Position numbers and translations under genes: made by a program
In this document: piece by piece, positions 54,551-62,387 of the stretch
How the letters are laid out: every line of letters begins with the position of its first letter
Position numbering within the stretch: position 1 is the stretch's first letter
DNA from: Amycolatopsis australiensis
GTDB taxonomy: Bacteria; Actinomycetota; Actinomycetes; Mycobacteriales; Pseudonocardiaceae
Direction: 5' to 3'
Assembly: GCF_900119165.1 (NCBI RefSeq)
Contig: NZ_FPJG01000006.1
Coordinates: 3,906,001-3,970,000, forward strand
DNA: 64,000 nucleotides
The notes under the pieces: generated by a model
Told to the model about the DNA's origin: nothing
Databases searched by the model: none
The model's input: the letters and a program-made list of their open reading frames with translations, nothing else

Positions 54551-55176
54551 GCCGCCACGGTGTCGCGGCGGGCACACTCGGCGATGCGGTCGGAGACCAC
54601 GCCGATCACCTGCCACGCGCGGTCGAGCACGGTGATCACCTCGTCCACCGTCCAGTCGCCGCGCCGCCGCAGCACCTCGTAGCCCATCTCGAGGTGCTCG
54701 ACGTCGGCTTCGTCGTGCAGGCCGAAGTACTCGTCGCCGGGGAACGCGCGCGTGCCGGCCTGGCTGAACACCAGGCTCCCGGCTTCGAGGGCCAGGTGCG
54801 CCAGCACCGCGCGCTGCACGCCGGGCAGGATCGCGAACTGGTCGACGAACCACGACGCGCCCGCCTCGATCACCGGGTCCCAGACGACCTGGCGGTCCTC
54901 CGCGCGGCTGCGCGCGAGGATCTTGTCGTGGCCGACCTCTTCCTCCTGGTGCTCCAACGCGAGCGCCCGCAGTTCCGGGTCGCTTTCGAAGGTGACCCGG
55001 GCGCTGATCATCCGCTGGAAGGCGTTCGACCACGGCTGCAGGTACGTGAGCACCGCCTTCTTCGTCTCCGCCGACGTGCCCTCGTCGGTCAGCAGCCGGA
55101 TCAGCTCCGACGACTCGTATTCCCGTTGCCGCTGCTCGTTGTGGCGGGCGACGCGCTCGACGTCCTGCTGGGTCAC
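54547..55176 (-). CDS. Heme-oxygenase-like diiron oxidase/oxygenase (HDO superfamily)
   Basis: 209 residues from a GTG with AAGGAG at good spacing. The all-helical protein carries a set of metal ligands in HDO order: EHQEEEVGH (Glu near 79-80, His83), LALEAGS (Glu131) and EYFGLHDEADVEHLEMG (His154-x3-Asp158-x2-His161). No heme or thiaminase (Cys) residue is evident, so it is not a TenA thiaminase. Known relatives use a transient Fe2 centre for N-oxygenation, C-C cleavage or decarboxylation of amino or fatty acids. Between a DMATS prenyltransferase (48 bp upstream) and a nucleotidyltransferase (overlapping), it probably oxidises a prenylated or precursor amino acid or indole (inference). Confidence 0.82.
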   Translation of the reverse strand: MTQQDVERVARHNEQRQREYESSELIRLLTDEGTSAETKKAVLTYLQPWSNAFQRMISARVTFESDPELRALALEHQEEEVGHDKILARSRAEDRQVVWDPVIEAGASWFVDQFAILPGVQRAVLAHLALEAGSLVFSQAGTRAFPGDEYFGLHDEADVEHLEMGYEVLRRRGDWTVDEVITVLDRAWQVIGVVSDRIAECARRDTVAA

Positions 55177-55224
55177 GATCGGCTCCTTACCGTGGTGCTG
55201 CGGGAGATCATCTTTCCGGGGAAG

Positions 55225-56304
55225 CTAGGCAAGATCAACAGGCGCGAGGGGCCGGTCGTAGACGGGGAACCGGAAGTACGTGGTGACGTCGCCGCGCCGG
55301 CCGGCTGTGCGGTAGCTCACCAGCTCCAGGACACGGGTTTCGGCCAGCGGACGCGGGGCCAGCGCGGCGGTCAGGAGCCGGAACCGCCCGGGGTCGACGC
55401 CTTCGCGGTGCAGCAGCGCCGCGGTGCGTTCCACGGCTTGTTCGTCGTTGGCGGCCAGATCGGGCAGCCGCAGGTACGTCGTGGACTCGGCGGCGCGGTC
55501 CAGCCCGGACCGGAACGCCAGGCAGCTCAACGCCGCTTCACCGGCGTCTTCCCGGTCACCGGCCAGGATCGCGTAGGCGGCGCGCGCGTCTTCGGCGTCG
55601 TGCCGCAACGCCACCGCCGCGACCCGGTTGACCTGGTCGAGGTCGGCGCCGTGGTTGCGGTAGTAGATCTTGACCCGCGCCTGCGCCTCGTCGGCGAGAT
55701 CGACCGCGAAGAACTCGATTTCCCGGTCGCCGTCGACGGATTCGACGCGGCGGCGGGTGTCGTCCCACGCGGCGGCCATGCCGAGCCGTGCCATGGCTTC
55801 GGCCACGGCGGCTTCGCGCTGCGCGTGCGGCCACGGGTACAGCCCGAAGTAGGTCTTGTGGACGATCCGCGACGGCGGCCGCCAGGCGATCGAGTGCCAC
55901 AGCGGCGCGGGCGACGGACGGCCCCCGCGCGGCGTGAACGTCTCGTGCACCCGGTCCAGCCTGCGGGAACCGCTTTCCGCGGGCAGGTGCACGTCGTGGC
56001 CGAGGCTGTCGAACAGCACCCGCAGCTCGGGATGCCGCCCGGACCAGTTCACCGACATCTCGGCCGGGAACCCGTCGTCCGCCACATAGGACGGCTCGGC
56101 GGGCGCGGTCCCGATCGGCTCGTGCGCCCACGGCGGCAGCAGGGCCCGCAGCAGCTGTGCCGTCCGGACGGACTGCTCCACCGGGACCTCGAGCACTTCA
56201 CTGGCCGTAGCCCAGAGCCCGCACAGGAAGTCACCGAAGAGACGACCGTGGGCCGGATAGTTTTCCCTTGTATATTCAGGAAACTTCGGCACGCGCATCG
56301 TCAC
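55225..56304 (-). CDS. DMATS-type aromatic (indole) prenyltransferase
   Basis: 359 residues from a GTG at 56304, or 357 from an ATG two codons later. The beta-alpha PT-barrel pattern of DMATS enzymes is visible as spaced Arg/Lys/Tyr motifs: RIVHKTYFGLYPW, ARVKIYYRNHGADLDQV, ESTTYLRLPDL and GDVTTYFRFPVYDRP. These residues bind the diphosphate and shield the allyl cation in fungal and bacterial family members, which attach dimethylallyl or longer groups to Trp, Tyr or indoles without needing the NDxxD motif. TAGCAT six bases before the GTG hints at a leaderless transcript. It is first in an operon with the HDO and nucleotidyltransferase genes. Natural substrate unknown; no tryptophanase is nearby. 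Confidence 0.85.
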   Translation of the reverse strand: MTMRVPKFPEYTRENYPAHGRLFGDFLCGLWATASEVLEVPVEQSVRTAQLLRALLPPWAHEPIGTAPAEPSYVADDGFPAEMSVNWSGRHPELRVLFDSLGHDVHLPAESGSRRLDRVHETFTPRGGRPSPAPLWHSIAWRPPSRIVHKTYFGLYPWPHAQREAAVAEAMARLGMAAAWDDTRRRVESVDGDREIEFFAVDLADEAQARVKIYYRNHGADLDQVNRVAAVALRHDAEDARAAYAILAGDREDAGEAALSCLAFRSGLDRAAESTTYLRLPDLAANDEQAVERTAALLHREGVDPGRFRLLTAALAPRPLAETRVLELVSYRTAGRRGDVTTYFRFPVYDRPLAPVDLA

Positions 56305-56382
56305 GTGCGGATGCTATCAGTTGGATGCTTGCTCAACTAAAAAGCTGCACCCGAGTGGTCGAGCCGATTGCGCCATGTGGGT

Positions 56383-56466
56383 TCGGCGGTGTCCGGTGCG
56401 GACACGCAGGGACACATCGGACACCGCCGTTGTCCGGTCCGGACACGAAGTGGACAGTGACCGGAC
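56383..56466. promoter_or_regulatory. Phased GGACA array with nested palindromes
   Basis: GGACA starts at 56399, 56409, 56418, 56440, 56451 and 56462, with a TGTCC on the same register at 56430, so words recur every 9-11 bp. Perfect dyads are nested in it: CGGCGGTGTCCG (56383-56394) with its complement at 56417-56428; GTGTCCG/CGGACAC (56388-56404); TGTCCGG/CCGGACA (56430-56444). It lies 80-160 bp upstream of the DMATS operon and just past the conservon GTPase gene. Multiple binding sites for one regulator are likely. Confidence 0.7.
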
Positions 56467-56477
56467 AAACCGCAGGC

Positions 56478-57056
56478 TCACACCGGTGCCGGCACCACCG
56501 TCATCGCGTGCTTGACCAACCGGATCAGCGCGAGCTTGCTGGAGTCCCTGTCACGTGCGTCACACATGACGATCGGCACCCGGTCCGGGACGACCAGGGC
56601 CTCGCGGATCTCGTCCGCGGTGTAGCGCGGCGCGTTGTCGAAGCAGTTCACCGCGACGACGAACGGGATCTTGCGGCGCTCGAAGAAGTCGATCGCGGCG
56701 AAGCTCGTCTCCAGCCGCCGGGTGTCGACGAGCACGATCGTCCCGATCGCGCCACGCGCCAGGTCGTCCCACATGAACCAGAACCGCGCCTGGCCCGGCG
56801 TCCCGAACAGGTACAGCACGTGCCGCGGCGAGATCGTGATCCGGCCGAAGTCGAGCGCCACCGTGGTGGTGGTCTTCCGCTCCACGCCGGACAGGTCGTC
56901 GATGCCGGCGCTCGCCTCGGTCAGCACCTCTTCGGTGGTCAGCGGCGGGATCTCGCTGACCGAGCCGACCATCGTGGTCTTCCCGGCCCCGAAGCCGCCG
57001 GCCACGATGATCTTGACCGGCGTGGGGACCATTTCGTCAGTACTTGATGAGGCCAT
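56478..57056 (-). CDS. Conservon GTPase (CvnD-like, MglA/Ras-like)
   Basis: 192 residues; the start overlaps the DUF742 gene by 20 bp. G1 is VAGGFGAGKTTMVGSV, the G3 region is LYLFGTPGQARFWFMWDD, and the base-specificity region reads VVAVNCFDNAP in place of a strict NKxD, as usual for CvnD proteins. It works with the roadblock and DUF742 partners behind a membrane sensor kinase; in Streptomyces such conservons resemble a eukaryotic G-protein switch controlling development or antibiotic output. It is the last gene of the operon; no conservon-linked P450 follows. Confidence 0.96.
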   Translation of the reverse strand: MASSSTDEMVPTPVKIIVAGGFGAGKTTMVGSVSEIPPLTTEEVLTEASAGIDDLSGVERKTTTTVALDFGRITISPRHVLYLFGTPGQARFWFMWDDLARGAIGTIVLVDTRRLETSFAAIDFFERRKIPFVVAVNCFDNAPRYTADEIREALVVPDRVPIVMCDARDRDSSKLALIRLVKHAMTVVPAPV

Positions 57057-57408
57057 CGAGAACCGCCTGGAGTGTTTCGAGGTCCGGCGAGGCCGCCGGG
57101 TGGTGGGCAGGGGAGCGCGTGATGACGAGGCCGCGTTCGATGAGGTCGCCGACGAGCACGCGCACGACGCCCAGCGGGATCTTCACGTAGACCGCGATCT
57201 CCGCGATCGACACCGGGCGGCGGCACAGCTGCACGATCGCCTGGTGCTCCGGCCCCAGCCCGGCCGGCTCCTGCTCCGTGCGCAGGGTCATCACCTGCGT
57301 GGACAGGTCGAGCCGGGCCGTGTCCGACGGCGTCCGGCCGCTGGTGATCGTGTACGGCCGGACCAGCGGCCCGGCGGCCTCGTCGTACCAGCCTTCCTCC
57401 GAGCTCAT
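57037..57408 (-). CDS. Conservon DUF742 protein (CvnC-like)
   Basis: 123 residues from the ATG at 57408 that overlaps the roadblock stop. The DUF742 winged-helix region is plain: LVRPYTITSGRTPS, EHQAIVQLCRRPVSIAEIAVYVKIPLGVVRVLVGDLIERGLV, DLETLQAVLDGL. It is a small cytoplasmic partner in the conservon and may link the kinase to the GTPase. The upstream open frame (to 57543) is out of context because it lies inside the roadblock gene. Confidence 0.95.
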   Translation of the reverse strand: MSSEEGWYDEAAGPLVRPYTITSGRTPSDTARLDLSTQVMTLRTEQEPAGLGPEHQAIVQLCRRPVSIAEIAVYVKIPLGVVRVLVGDLIERGLVITRSPAHHPAASPDLETLQAVLDGLIKY

Positions 57409-57830
57409 GTGGCCTCCCGCAGGACGCCCGCCGCCTCGCGCGGCGCGGACGCCATGTAGTCCCCGACCCGCTTGACCAGGCGGCTCATCTCGTAGGCGAT
57501 CATCTCGACGTCGACGTTGTCGGCGGCCAGCACGGCGAGGCACGCTCCCTGGCCCGCCGCGGAGACGAACAGGTAGCCGCGTTCCATCTCGATCATGTTC
57601 TGCAGCACCGGGCCGCGGTTGAACTGCTTGCTCACCCCCTTGGCCAGGCTCTGCAGGCTGGAGGCGATGGCCGACAGCTGGTCGGAGTCGTCCTTGCTCA
57701 TGCCTGCCGACTTGCCGATCAGCAGCCCGTCGGCGGACAGCACGATGGCGTTCTGGGCGCCGACCACGCGGTTCACCACGTCGTCGAGCAGCCAGTTGAG
57801 ATCGGGTTTGGCGTTCCCGTACTCGTTCAT
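57405..57830 (-). CDS. Conservon roadblock/LC7 protein (CvnB-like)
   Basis: 141 residues. The roadblock fold is shown by LNWLLDDVVNRVVGAQNAIVLSADGLLIGKSAGM, QLSAIASSLQSLAKGVSKQF and GYLFVSAAGQGACLAVLAADNVDVEMIAYEMSRLVKRVG. Such proteins act as GTPase-activating partners of the CvnD GTPase. It is 52 bp behind the sensor kinase and overlaps the DUF742 gene by 4 bp. Confidence 0.96.
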   Translation of the reverse strand: MNEYGNAKPDLNWLLDDVVNRVVGAQNAIVLSADGLLIGKSAGMSKDDSDQLSAIASSLQSLAKGVSKQFNRGPVLQNMIEMERGYLFVSAAGQGACLAVLAADNVDVEMIAYEMSRLVKRVGDYMASAPREAAGVLREAT

Positions 57831-57882
57831 GCGTCAGAGACCTTGACTTTCCTCTGTGGACTTTCCTGTGTGCTGTCGCGGA

Positions 57883-60282
57883 CTACGCATCGCCCGACCC
57901 GTCCCGTCCCCGGCGGGTGCCCTTGTGGAACGCCGCGAGCGTGCGCGCGGTCCCTTCCCCTGGCGCGACGACGTCGTCGCTGTCGTCGGGTTCGTTTTCG
58001 AGCTGGGCGACGAGGTTCTGCTGCGGCTCGCGCCGGGGCAGCCGGGGCCGGTCGTCGGTCGGCGCCTCGGCCGGCGTTCCGTCGAGCGCCTCCGTGATTG
58101 CCGGCGCGGCCGCGGGCACGGCGGGCAGCGAGTCGGGCGAAGCGAGCGCGCGAGCCGGGTACGGCCGGGGCTTGACGTCCCGCTTCATCGGGATCTGGCC
58201 GCTGAACGAGCTGGGCGTGTCCAGGGAATCGAGCGGGCTTTCCGCCGCCTGCGCCGCGGACGCGCCCACCGGGGCGAGGACCGCGGTGGTCTCCGCCGGG
58301 GACGACCCGGGCTCTTCGGCCGGTTCGCCGTGCCGGCCGGCCAGGTGCTGGGTGGGGATGAGCACGGTGGCGCGCAGGCCGCCGTAGCGCGAGGGGTCGA
58401 AGGTGACGGTCATGCCGAGCTTGGCCGCCAGGCGCGCGACCACGAACAGGCCGAGGCTCGAGTCGGCCCGCAGCGCCATCGCGTCGAACTCGGGCGCCTC
58501 GGCCATCATCGCGTTGGCCCACTCGCGCACGGCGTCCTTCATGCCGAGCCCCTGGTCCGAGACGTCGACGACGACCCCGCGCGCGACCAGCCGGCTGGTC
58601 ACCTCGACCGGCGAGCCGGGCGGCGAGAACGACGTCGCGTTGTCGACCAGCTCGGCGACGAGGTGGATCGTGTCGGCCACCGCGGCGCCGACGATCGAGA
58701 CGTCCGGCACCTGCTCGACCTGGACCCGCGCGTACTGCTCGGTTTCCGACACGGCCGCGCGCAGCACCTCCATCAGCGGCACCGGCTTGCGCCAGCGGCG
58801 GCCGGGCTGCTTGCCGCCGAGGATGATCAGGTTCTCGGTGGTGCGGCGGGCGCGGGCGGCGAGGTGGTCGAGCTGGAACAGCGAGGCCAGCTGCGTCGAG
58901 TTCTCTTCGCGGGCTTCCATCTCGTCGAGGATCTGCAGCTGCTGGTGGACCAGGACCTGGTTGCGGTGCGCGATGCCGAGGAACACGTTGTGCACGCCGC
59001 TGCGGGCCTTGGCCTCGCTGGCCGCGGCGTTGACGGCGGTCAGCTGCGCGGTGTTGAACGCCTCGGCCACCTGGCCGATCTCGTCGCGGCCGTGGTCGAG
59101 CTGCGGCAGCTCCGCGGCCAGGTCGACCGGTTCGCCGTTCTTCAGCCGCTCGACGATGTCGGGCAGCCGGTTGCGGGCGAGGTCGAGCGAGTCGTTGCGC
59201 AGCCGGGCCAGGCGGGTCATCAGCGCGCGGTCGACGAGCGAGCGGGACACCCGCACCGCGACGATGATCGCCGCCAGCGACGCGAGCAGGGCCAGGATGC
59301 TGCCGATGATCACGTTGCGCAGCTGCGCGTCGCCGGAGTCGATCGCGGCGGCGGAGACCTTGTCCGCCTGGGCGATCGCCATGTCGTTGAGGCGCTCGGC
59401 GACCTGGGTCGTCGCGTTCTGCCAGTCCGCTTCGGACACCGGCACGCTGTTCTGCTCGCCGGGGGTCCACGGGCCGTGCTTGACGAGCCCGGCTTCCGCG
59501 GCGGCCAGCTGCTTCCACGCGGCGCTGCCGGTCAGGGCTTCGTACTTGGCGCGCACGCCGGGGTCGAGGAACGGCGCGATCTGCGCCAGCTGCGTCCGGT
59601 AGAAGCCGGACAGCTGCGCGAACTGCGCGAAGTCGTCGGGCGCGAACGTCCCGGCGGAGAACGCGGTCGACACCAGCGACGTCTCGCGCGACATCATGTC
59701 ACCGGCGCGGAACACCGAGGTCGCGGTGATGCCGCCGGTCGCCGCTTCGGCGTCGGGGACGATCCGGGCCTGGGTGTCGAACAGGTTGGACGCGGTGTCC
59801 ATCACGCCGTTGTAGTAGGCGTTGACCTGCGCGCGGTCGATGCTGCGGAAGCTGATCTGCGAGCGCAGCACCGGCAGCTGGTCGAACTGGGACTTGAGCG
59901 CGTTCACCTTGGCCGCGATCTCGTCCGGGGCGTTGGAGATCGTCGCGGCGAACGCGTCCTTGAGCGCGGACAGCTTTTCGTCGGTGGCCTTCTGCTGTTG
60001 CTGCAGGCGTCCCGGGCCGAGCGCCGGGTCGTCCAGGTACTGCAGGGCGGACTGGCGTTCCTTCTGGAACTCGGCCAGCGCGGTGGCGGCGGGGATGGAC
60101 ACCTCGCGCACGGACGCCGCGACCAGCCGGACGTAGACGCCGTTGAAGAGGAAGTAGGAGGACACCGCGATCCACAGCACCAGCAGCGTCACGCTGGGAA
60201 TGAGGACGGTCCTGGTCAGCCGTTTGCGGATCGACTTGTCGTAGGGCTTGTCCGACTCGTCCTGGACGTCTTTGGTCTGCAC
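57883..60282 (-). CDS. Conservon membrane sensor kinase (CvnA-like)
   Basis: 799 residues from a GTG. One membrane helix (TVLIPSVTLLVLWIAVSSYFLF) at about 30-50 precedes a long extracellular nitrate/nitrite-sensor-like helical domain (about 60-330), a second helix (NVIIGSILALLASLAAIIVAVRV), a HAMP-like linker, and a HATPase domain (ELVDNATSFSPPGSPV, VSDQGLGM, SSLGLFVVARLAAKLGMTV). A classical HisKA phospho-acceptor box is not evident, as in other CvnA proteins. The last about 200 residues are Pro/Ala/Glu-rich and probably disordered. It is first in the four-gene conservon. Confidence 0.95.
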   Translation of the reverse strand: MQTKDVQDESDKPYDKSIRKRLTRTVLIPSVTLLVLWIAVSSYFLFNGVYVRLVAASVREVSIPAATALAEFQKERQSALQYLDDPALGPGRLQQQQKATDEKLSALKDAFAATISNAPDEIAAKVNALKSQFDQLPVLRSQISFRSIDRAQVNAYYNGVMDTASNLFDTQARIVPDAEAATGGITATSVFRAGDMMSRETSLVSTAFSAGTFAPDDFAQFAQLSGFYRTQLAQIAPFLDPGVRAKYEALTGSAAWKQLAAAEAGLVKHGPWTPGEQNSVPVSEADWQNATTQVAERLNDMAIAQADKVSAAAIDSGDAQLRNVIIGSILALLASLAAIIVAVRVSRSLVDRALMTRLARLRNDSLDLARNRLPDIVERLKNGEPVDLAAELPQLDHGRDEIGQVAEAFNTAQLTAVNAAASEAKARSGVHNVFLGIAHRNQVLVHQQLQILDEMEAREENSTQLASLFQLDHLAARARRTTENLIILGGKQPGRRWRKPVPLMEVLRAAVSETEQYARVQVEQVPDVSIVGAAVADTIHLVAELVDNATSFSPPGSPVEVTSRLVARGVVVDVSDQGLGMKDAVREWANAMMAEAPEFDAMALRADSSLGLFVVARLAAKLGMTVTFDPSRYGGLRATVLIPTQHLAGRHGEPAEEPGSSPAETTAVLAPVGASAAQAAESPLDSLDTPSSFSGQIPMKRDVKPRPYPARALASPDSLPAVPAAAPAITEALDGTPAEAPTDDRPRLPRREPQQNLVAQLENEPDDSDDVVAPGEGTARTLAAFHKGTRRGRDGSGDA

Positions 60283-60804
60283 GGCGGTTCACGTACTCCT
60301 GAGTGACGGTCGGCGAAAACTCCGGACCCGGACGAGGAAGCGGACACGACGAGGGGACACAGCGGCCGCCGTCACCCGTCTTCGCCTCACCCTCCGTGTT
60401 GCCGCGGAATCGATCAGGGTCCGTTTTTTACCACGAACCCGGGTGCGGCGGTGGGCGTGACCCGTGTCCCGGACGGCGTCCCGGCAGGCGGCGAACGGCG
60501 TTCACCGAGTGCTCCGGGGCGGTTACCCGTGTTTCCTCTGGTAACGGGCCCGCGCCCGGTTTCGGCGTGCTGCACGCTGAGCCGAACGGGTGAAAGTTAA
60601 TTCGGCCGCCCCGGCGTGGCGGGCGTCCGCGGGGCGGGAACGGCGGCCGCAGCTGTCCCAGCCCGATCCGATGTCTTCGGGGTCTCGGGCGGTCCCGCGC
60701 GGCATCTGCGCCGGCTCGCTGTGGCTTTACATTACCTATCTACTTGTCAAGCAAGCTGTACATCATCTATCGTCTTGTACACTCGGCCAACGGAGGAGGG
60801 TGTC
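60283..60804. promoter_or_regulatory. 522-bp divergent region between conservon and alkane hydroxylase operon
   Basis: No gene is convincing. It contains a T6 run at 60424-60429, an inverted GTTACC/GGTAAC pair near 60520-60543 and, at its right end, the low-G+C alkB promoter described separately. The remainder is G+C-rich and featureless to the eye. Confidence 0.5.
60736..60780 (+). promoter_or_regulatory. alkB promoter with direct-repeat operator
   Basis: A sharp drop in G+C precedes alkB. CTATCTACTTGT (60736-60747) and CTATCGTCTTGT (60767-60778) are direct repeats 31 bp apart; TGTACA occurs twice and CTTG-TCAAG-CAAG forms a short dyad. TTGTCA (60744-60749), 18 bp, TATCGT (60768-60773) is a possible -35/-10. 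The repeats are likely sites for the TetR protein encoded at the end of the operon. Confidence 0.5.
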
Positions 60805-62199
60805 ATGAGCGCAGGAACAGTGCCCGCCGGTTCGACCGAGCTGTGGCGCGACCGCAAGCGTTACCTGTGGCTGATCGGCCTGGTGGTGCCGTCGCTGGCG
60901 TTCCTCGCCATCGGGCTGCGCGCGGCCACCGGGTGGGGCGGGTGGTTCTGGATCGGGCCGGTCGTGATCCTCGTGATCGTGCCCGTCATCGACCTGCTCG
61001 CCGGGCTGGACCGCGGCAACCCGCCCGACGACGTCATCGAACGGCTCGAGAACGACCGCTACTACCGGTGGATCACGTTCGCGTTCCTGCCGGTGCAGTA
61101 CCTCGGGTTCGCGGCCGCGTTCTGGCTGATCGCGCACGGCGACCTGAGCGTCGCCGACAAGGCCGGGCTCGCGGTGTCGATCGGCTGCATCGGCGGCATC
61201 GGCATCAACACCGCGCACGAGCTGGGCCACAAGAAGGAAAGCCACGAGCGCTGGCTGTCGAAGATCGCGCTGGCGCAAAGCTGCTACGGCCACTTCTACA
61301 TCGAGCACAACCGCGGCCACCACGTCCGCGTGGCGACGCCGGAGGACCCGGCGAGCAGCCGCGTCGGCGAAAGCTTCTACCGCTTCTGGCCGCGCACGGT
61401 CTTCGGCTCGCTGAAGTCGGCGTGGCGGCTGGAGCGCAAGCGCTACGCCCGCCGCGGCAAGCATCCGTTCCGCCTGGGCAACGACGTCCTCAACGCGTGG
61501 CTGATGTCCGCGGTGCTGTGGGCGGCGATGGTCGCCTGGCTCGGCCCCGGCATCCTGCCCTACCTGGTGATCCAGGCCGTCATCGGCTTCTCGCTGCTGG
61601 AGGTCGTCAACTACATGGAGCACTACGGCATGCTGCGGCAGCGCGTGGGCGCGCCGGGGAAGCGGCGGTACGAGCGGGTCGATCCCAGCCACAGCTGGAA
61701 CTCCAACAACATCGCCACCAACGTCCTGCTGTACCACCTGCAGCGGCACAGCGACCACCACGCCAATCCGACGCGGCGCTACCAGACGCTGCGCGACTTC
61801 GCCGAATCACCGGTCCTGCCGACCGGGTACGCGGGCATGATCGTCCTGGCGCTCGTCCCGCCGCTGTGGCGCCGCGTGATGGACCCGCGGGTGCTCGCGC
61901 ACTTCGACGGCGACATCTCGCGTGCCAACATCCAGCCGGCCAAGCGCGCGAAAATCCTTGCCCGGTACGGAACGCGCGTCACCGCGTCGGCGTCCGCGCG
62001 CGCCGACACCCACGGCGACGCGACCGAAGGCGGCATGTGCCCGGGCTGCGGGTACGTCTACGACGAGAAGCTCGGCGACCCCCGCGAGGGCTTCCCGGCT
62101 GGCACGCCGTGGTCGGCGATCCCGGACTCCTGGTGCTGCCCGGACTGCGGCGTGCGCGAGAAGGTCGACTTCGTCGCGCCGGGACGGGTGGGTGCGTGA
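60805..62199 (+). CDS. alkB: Alkane 1-monooxygenase fused to rubredoxin
   Basis: 464 residues from an ATG with GGAGGAGGG upstream. The membrane hydroxylase (residues 1-395, about six helices) has all the histidine boxes of AlkB: HELGHK (138-143), EHNRGHH (167-173), NYMEHYG (269-275) and LQRHSDHHA (312-320). After a short linker a rubredoxin domain follows with CPGC (412-415) and CPDC (445-448). It oxidises terminal carbons of medium or long n-alkanes to alcohols with a diiron centre in the membrane; the fused rubredoxin delivers electrons. Such fusions are known from actinomycetes. It overlaps the ferredoxin gene by TGATG. Confidence 0.97.
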   Translation: MSAGTVPAGSTELWRDRKRYLWLIGLVVPSLAFLAIGLRAATGWGGWFWIGPVVILVIVPVIDLLAGLDRGNPPDDVIERLENDRYYRWITFAFLPVQYLGFAAAFWLIAHGDLSVADKAGLAVSIGCIGGIGINTAHELGHKKESHERWLSKIALAQSCYGHFYIEHNRGHHVRVATPEDPASSRVGESFYRFWPRTVFGSLKSAWRLERKRYARRGKHPFRLGNDVLNAWLMSAVLWAAMVAWLGPGILPYLVIQAVIGFSLLEVVNYMEHYGMLRQRVGAPGKRRYERVDPSHSWNSNNIATNVLLYHLQRHSDHHANPTRRYQTLRDFAESPVLPTGYAGMIVLALVPPLWRRVMDPRVLAHFDGDISRANIQPAKRAKILARYGTRVTASASARADTHGDATEGGMCPGCGYVYDEKLGDPREGFPAGTPWSAIPDSWCCPDCGVREKVDFVAPGRVGA

Positions 62200-62387
62200 T
62201 GCGGATCGAAGCGGACCGCGGGAAATGCGACGGCCTCGGCATGTGCGAGGCGATGGCGCCGGACTTCTTCGAGGTCGGCGAGGACGGCACGGTCGTGGTG
62301 CTCGACGAGCGGCCCGGCGAGGAGCACCGCCGGGACGTCGCCGCCGCGGTCGACGCCTGCCCGGTGCTCGCCCTGAAGCTGACATGA
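62199..62387 (+). CDS. [3Fe-4S] ferredoxin
   Basis: 62 residues. MRIEADRGKCDGLGMCEAMA and VDACPVLAL give Cys10, Cys16 and Cys54; the position between them that would hold a fourth ligand is not Cys, as in [3Fe-4S] ferredoxins that serve P450s. It starts in the AlkB stop and ends in the reductase start (ATGA). It may carry electrons from the reductase to the rubredoxin domain of AlkB, or to a P450 elsewhere. An additional ferredoxin beside a rubredoxin-fused AlkB is not the textbook arrangement. Confidence 0.93.
   Translation: MRIEADRGKCDGLGMCEAMAPDFFEVGEDGTVVVLDERPGEEHRRDVAAAVDACPVLALKLT

Noticed and set aside
54547..55176. TenA thiaminase or true heme oxygenase
   Set aside because: The EEEVGH, LEAGS and HxxxDxxH ligand set fits diiron HDO proteins; the thiaminase cysteine is missing.
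56305..56382. CRISPR or tRNA-like structure in the gap near 56.3-56.5 kb
   Set aside because: The repeats are 5-7 bp words with 10-bp phasing, not spaced CRISPR units, and no cloverleaf can be drawn. I found no tRNA, rRNA or CRISPR in the window.
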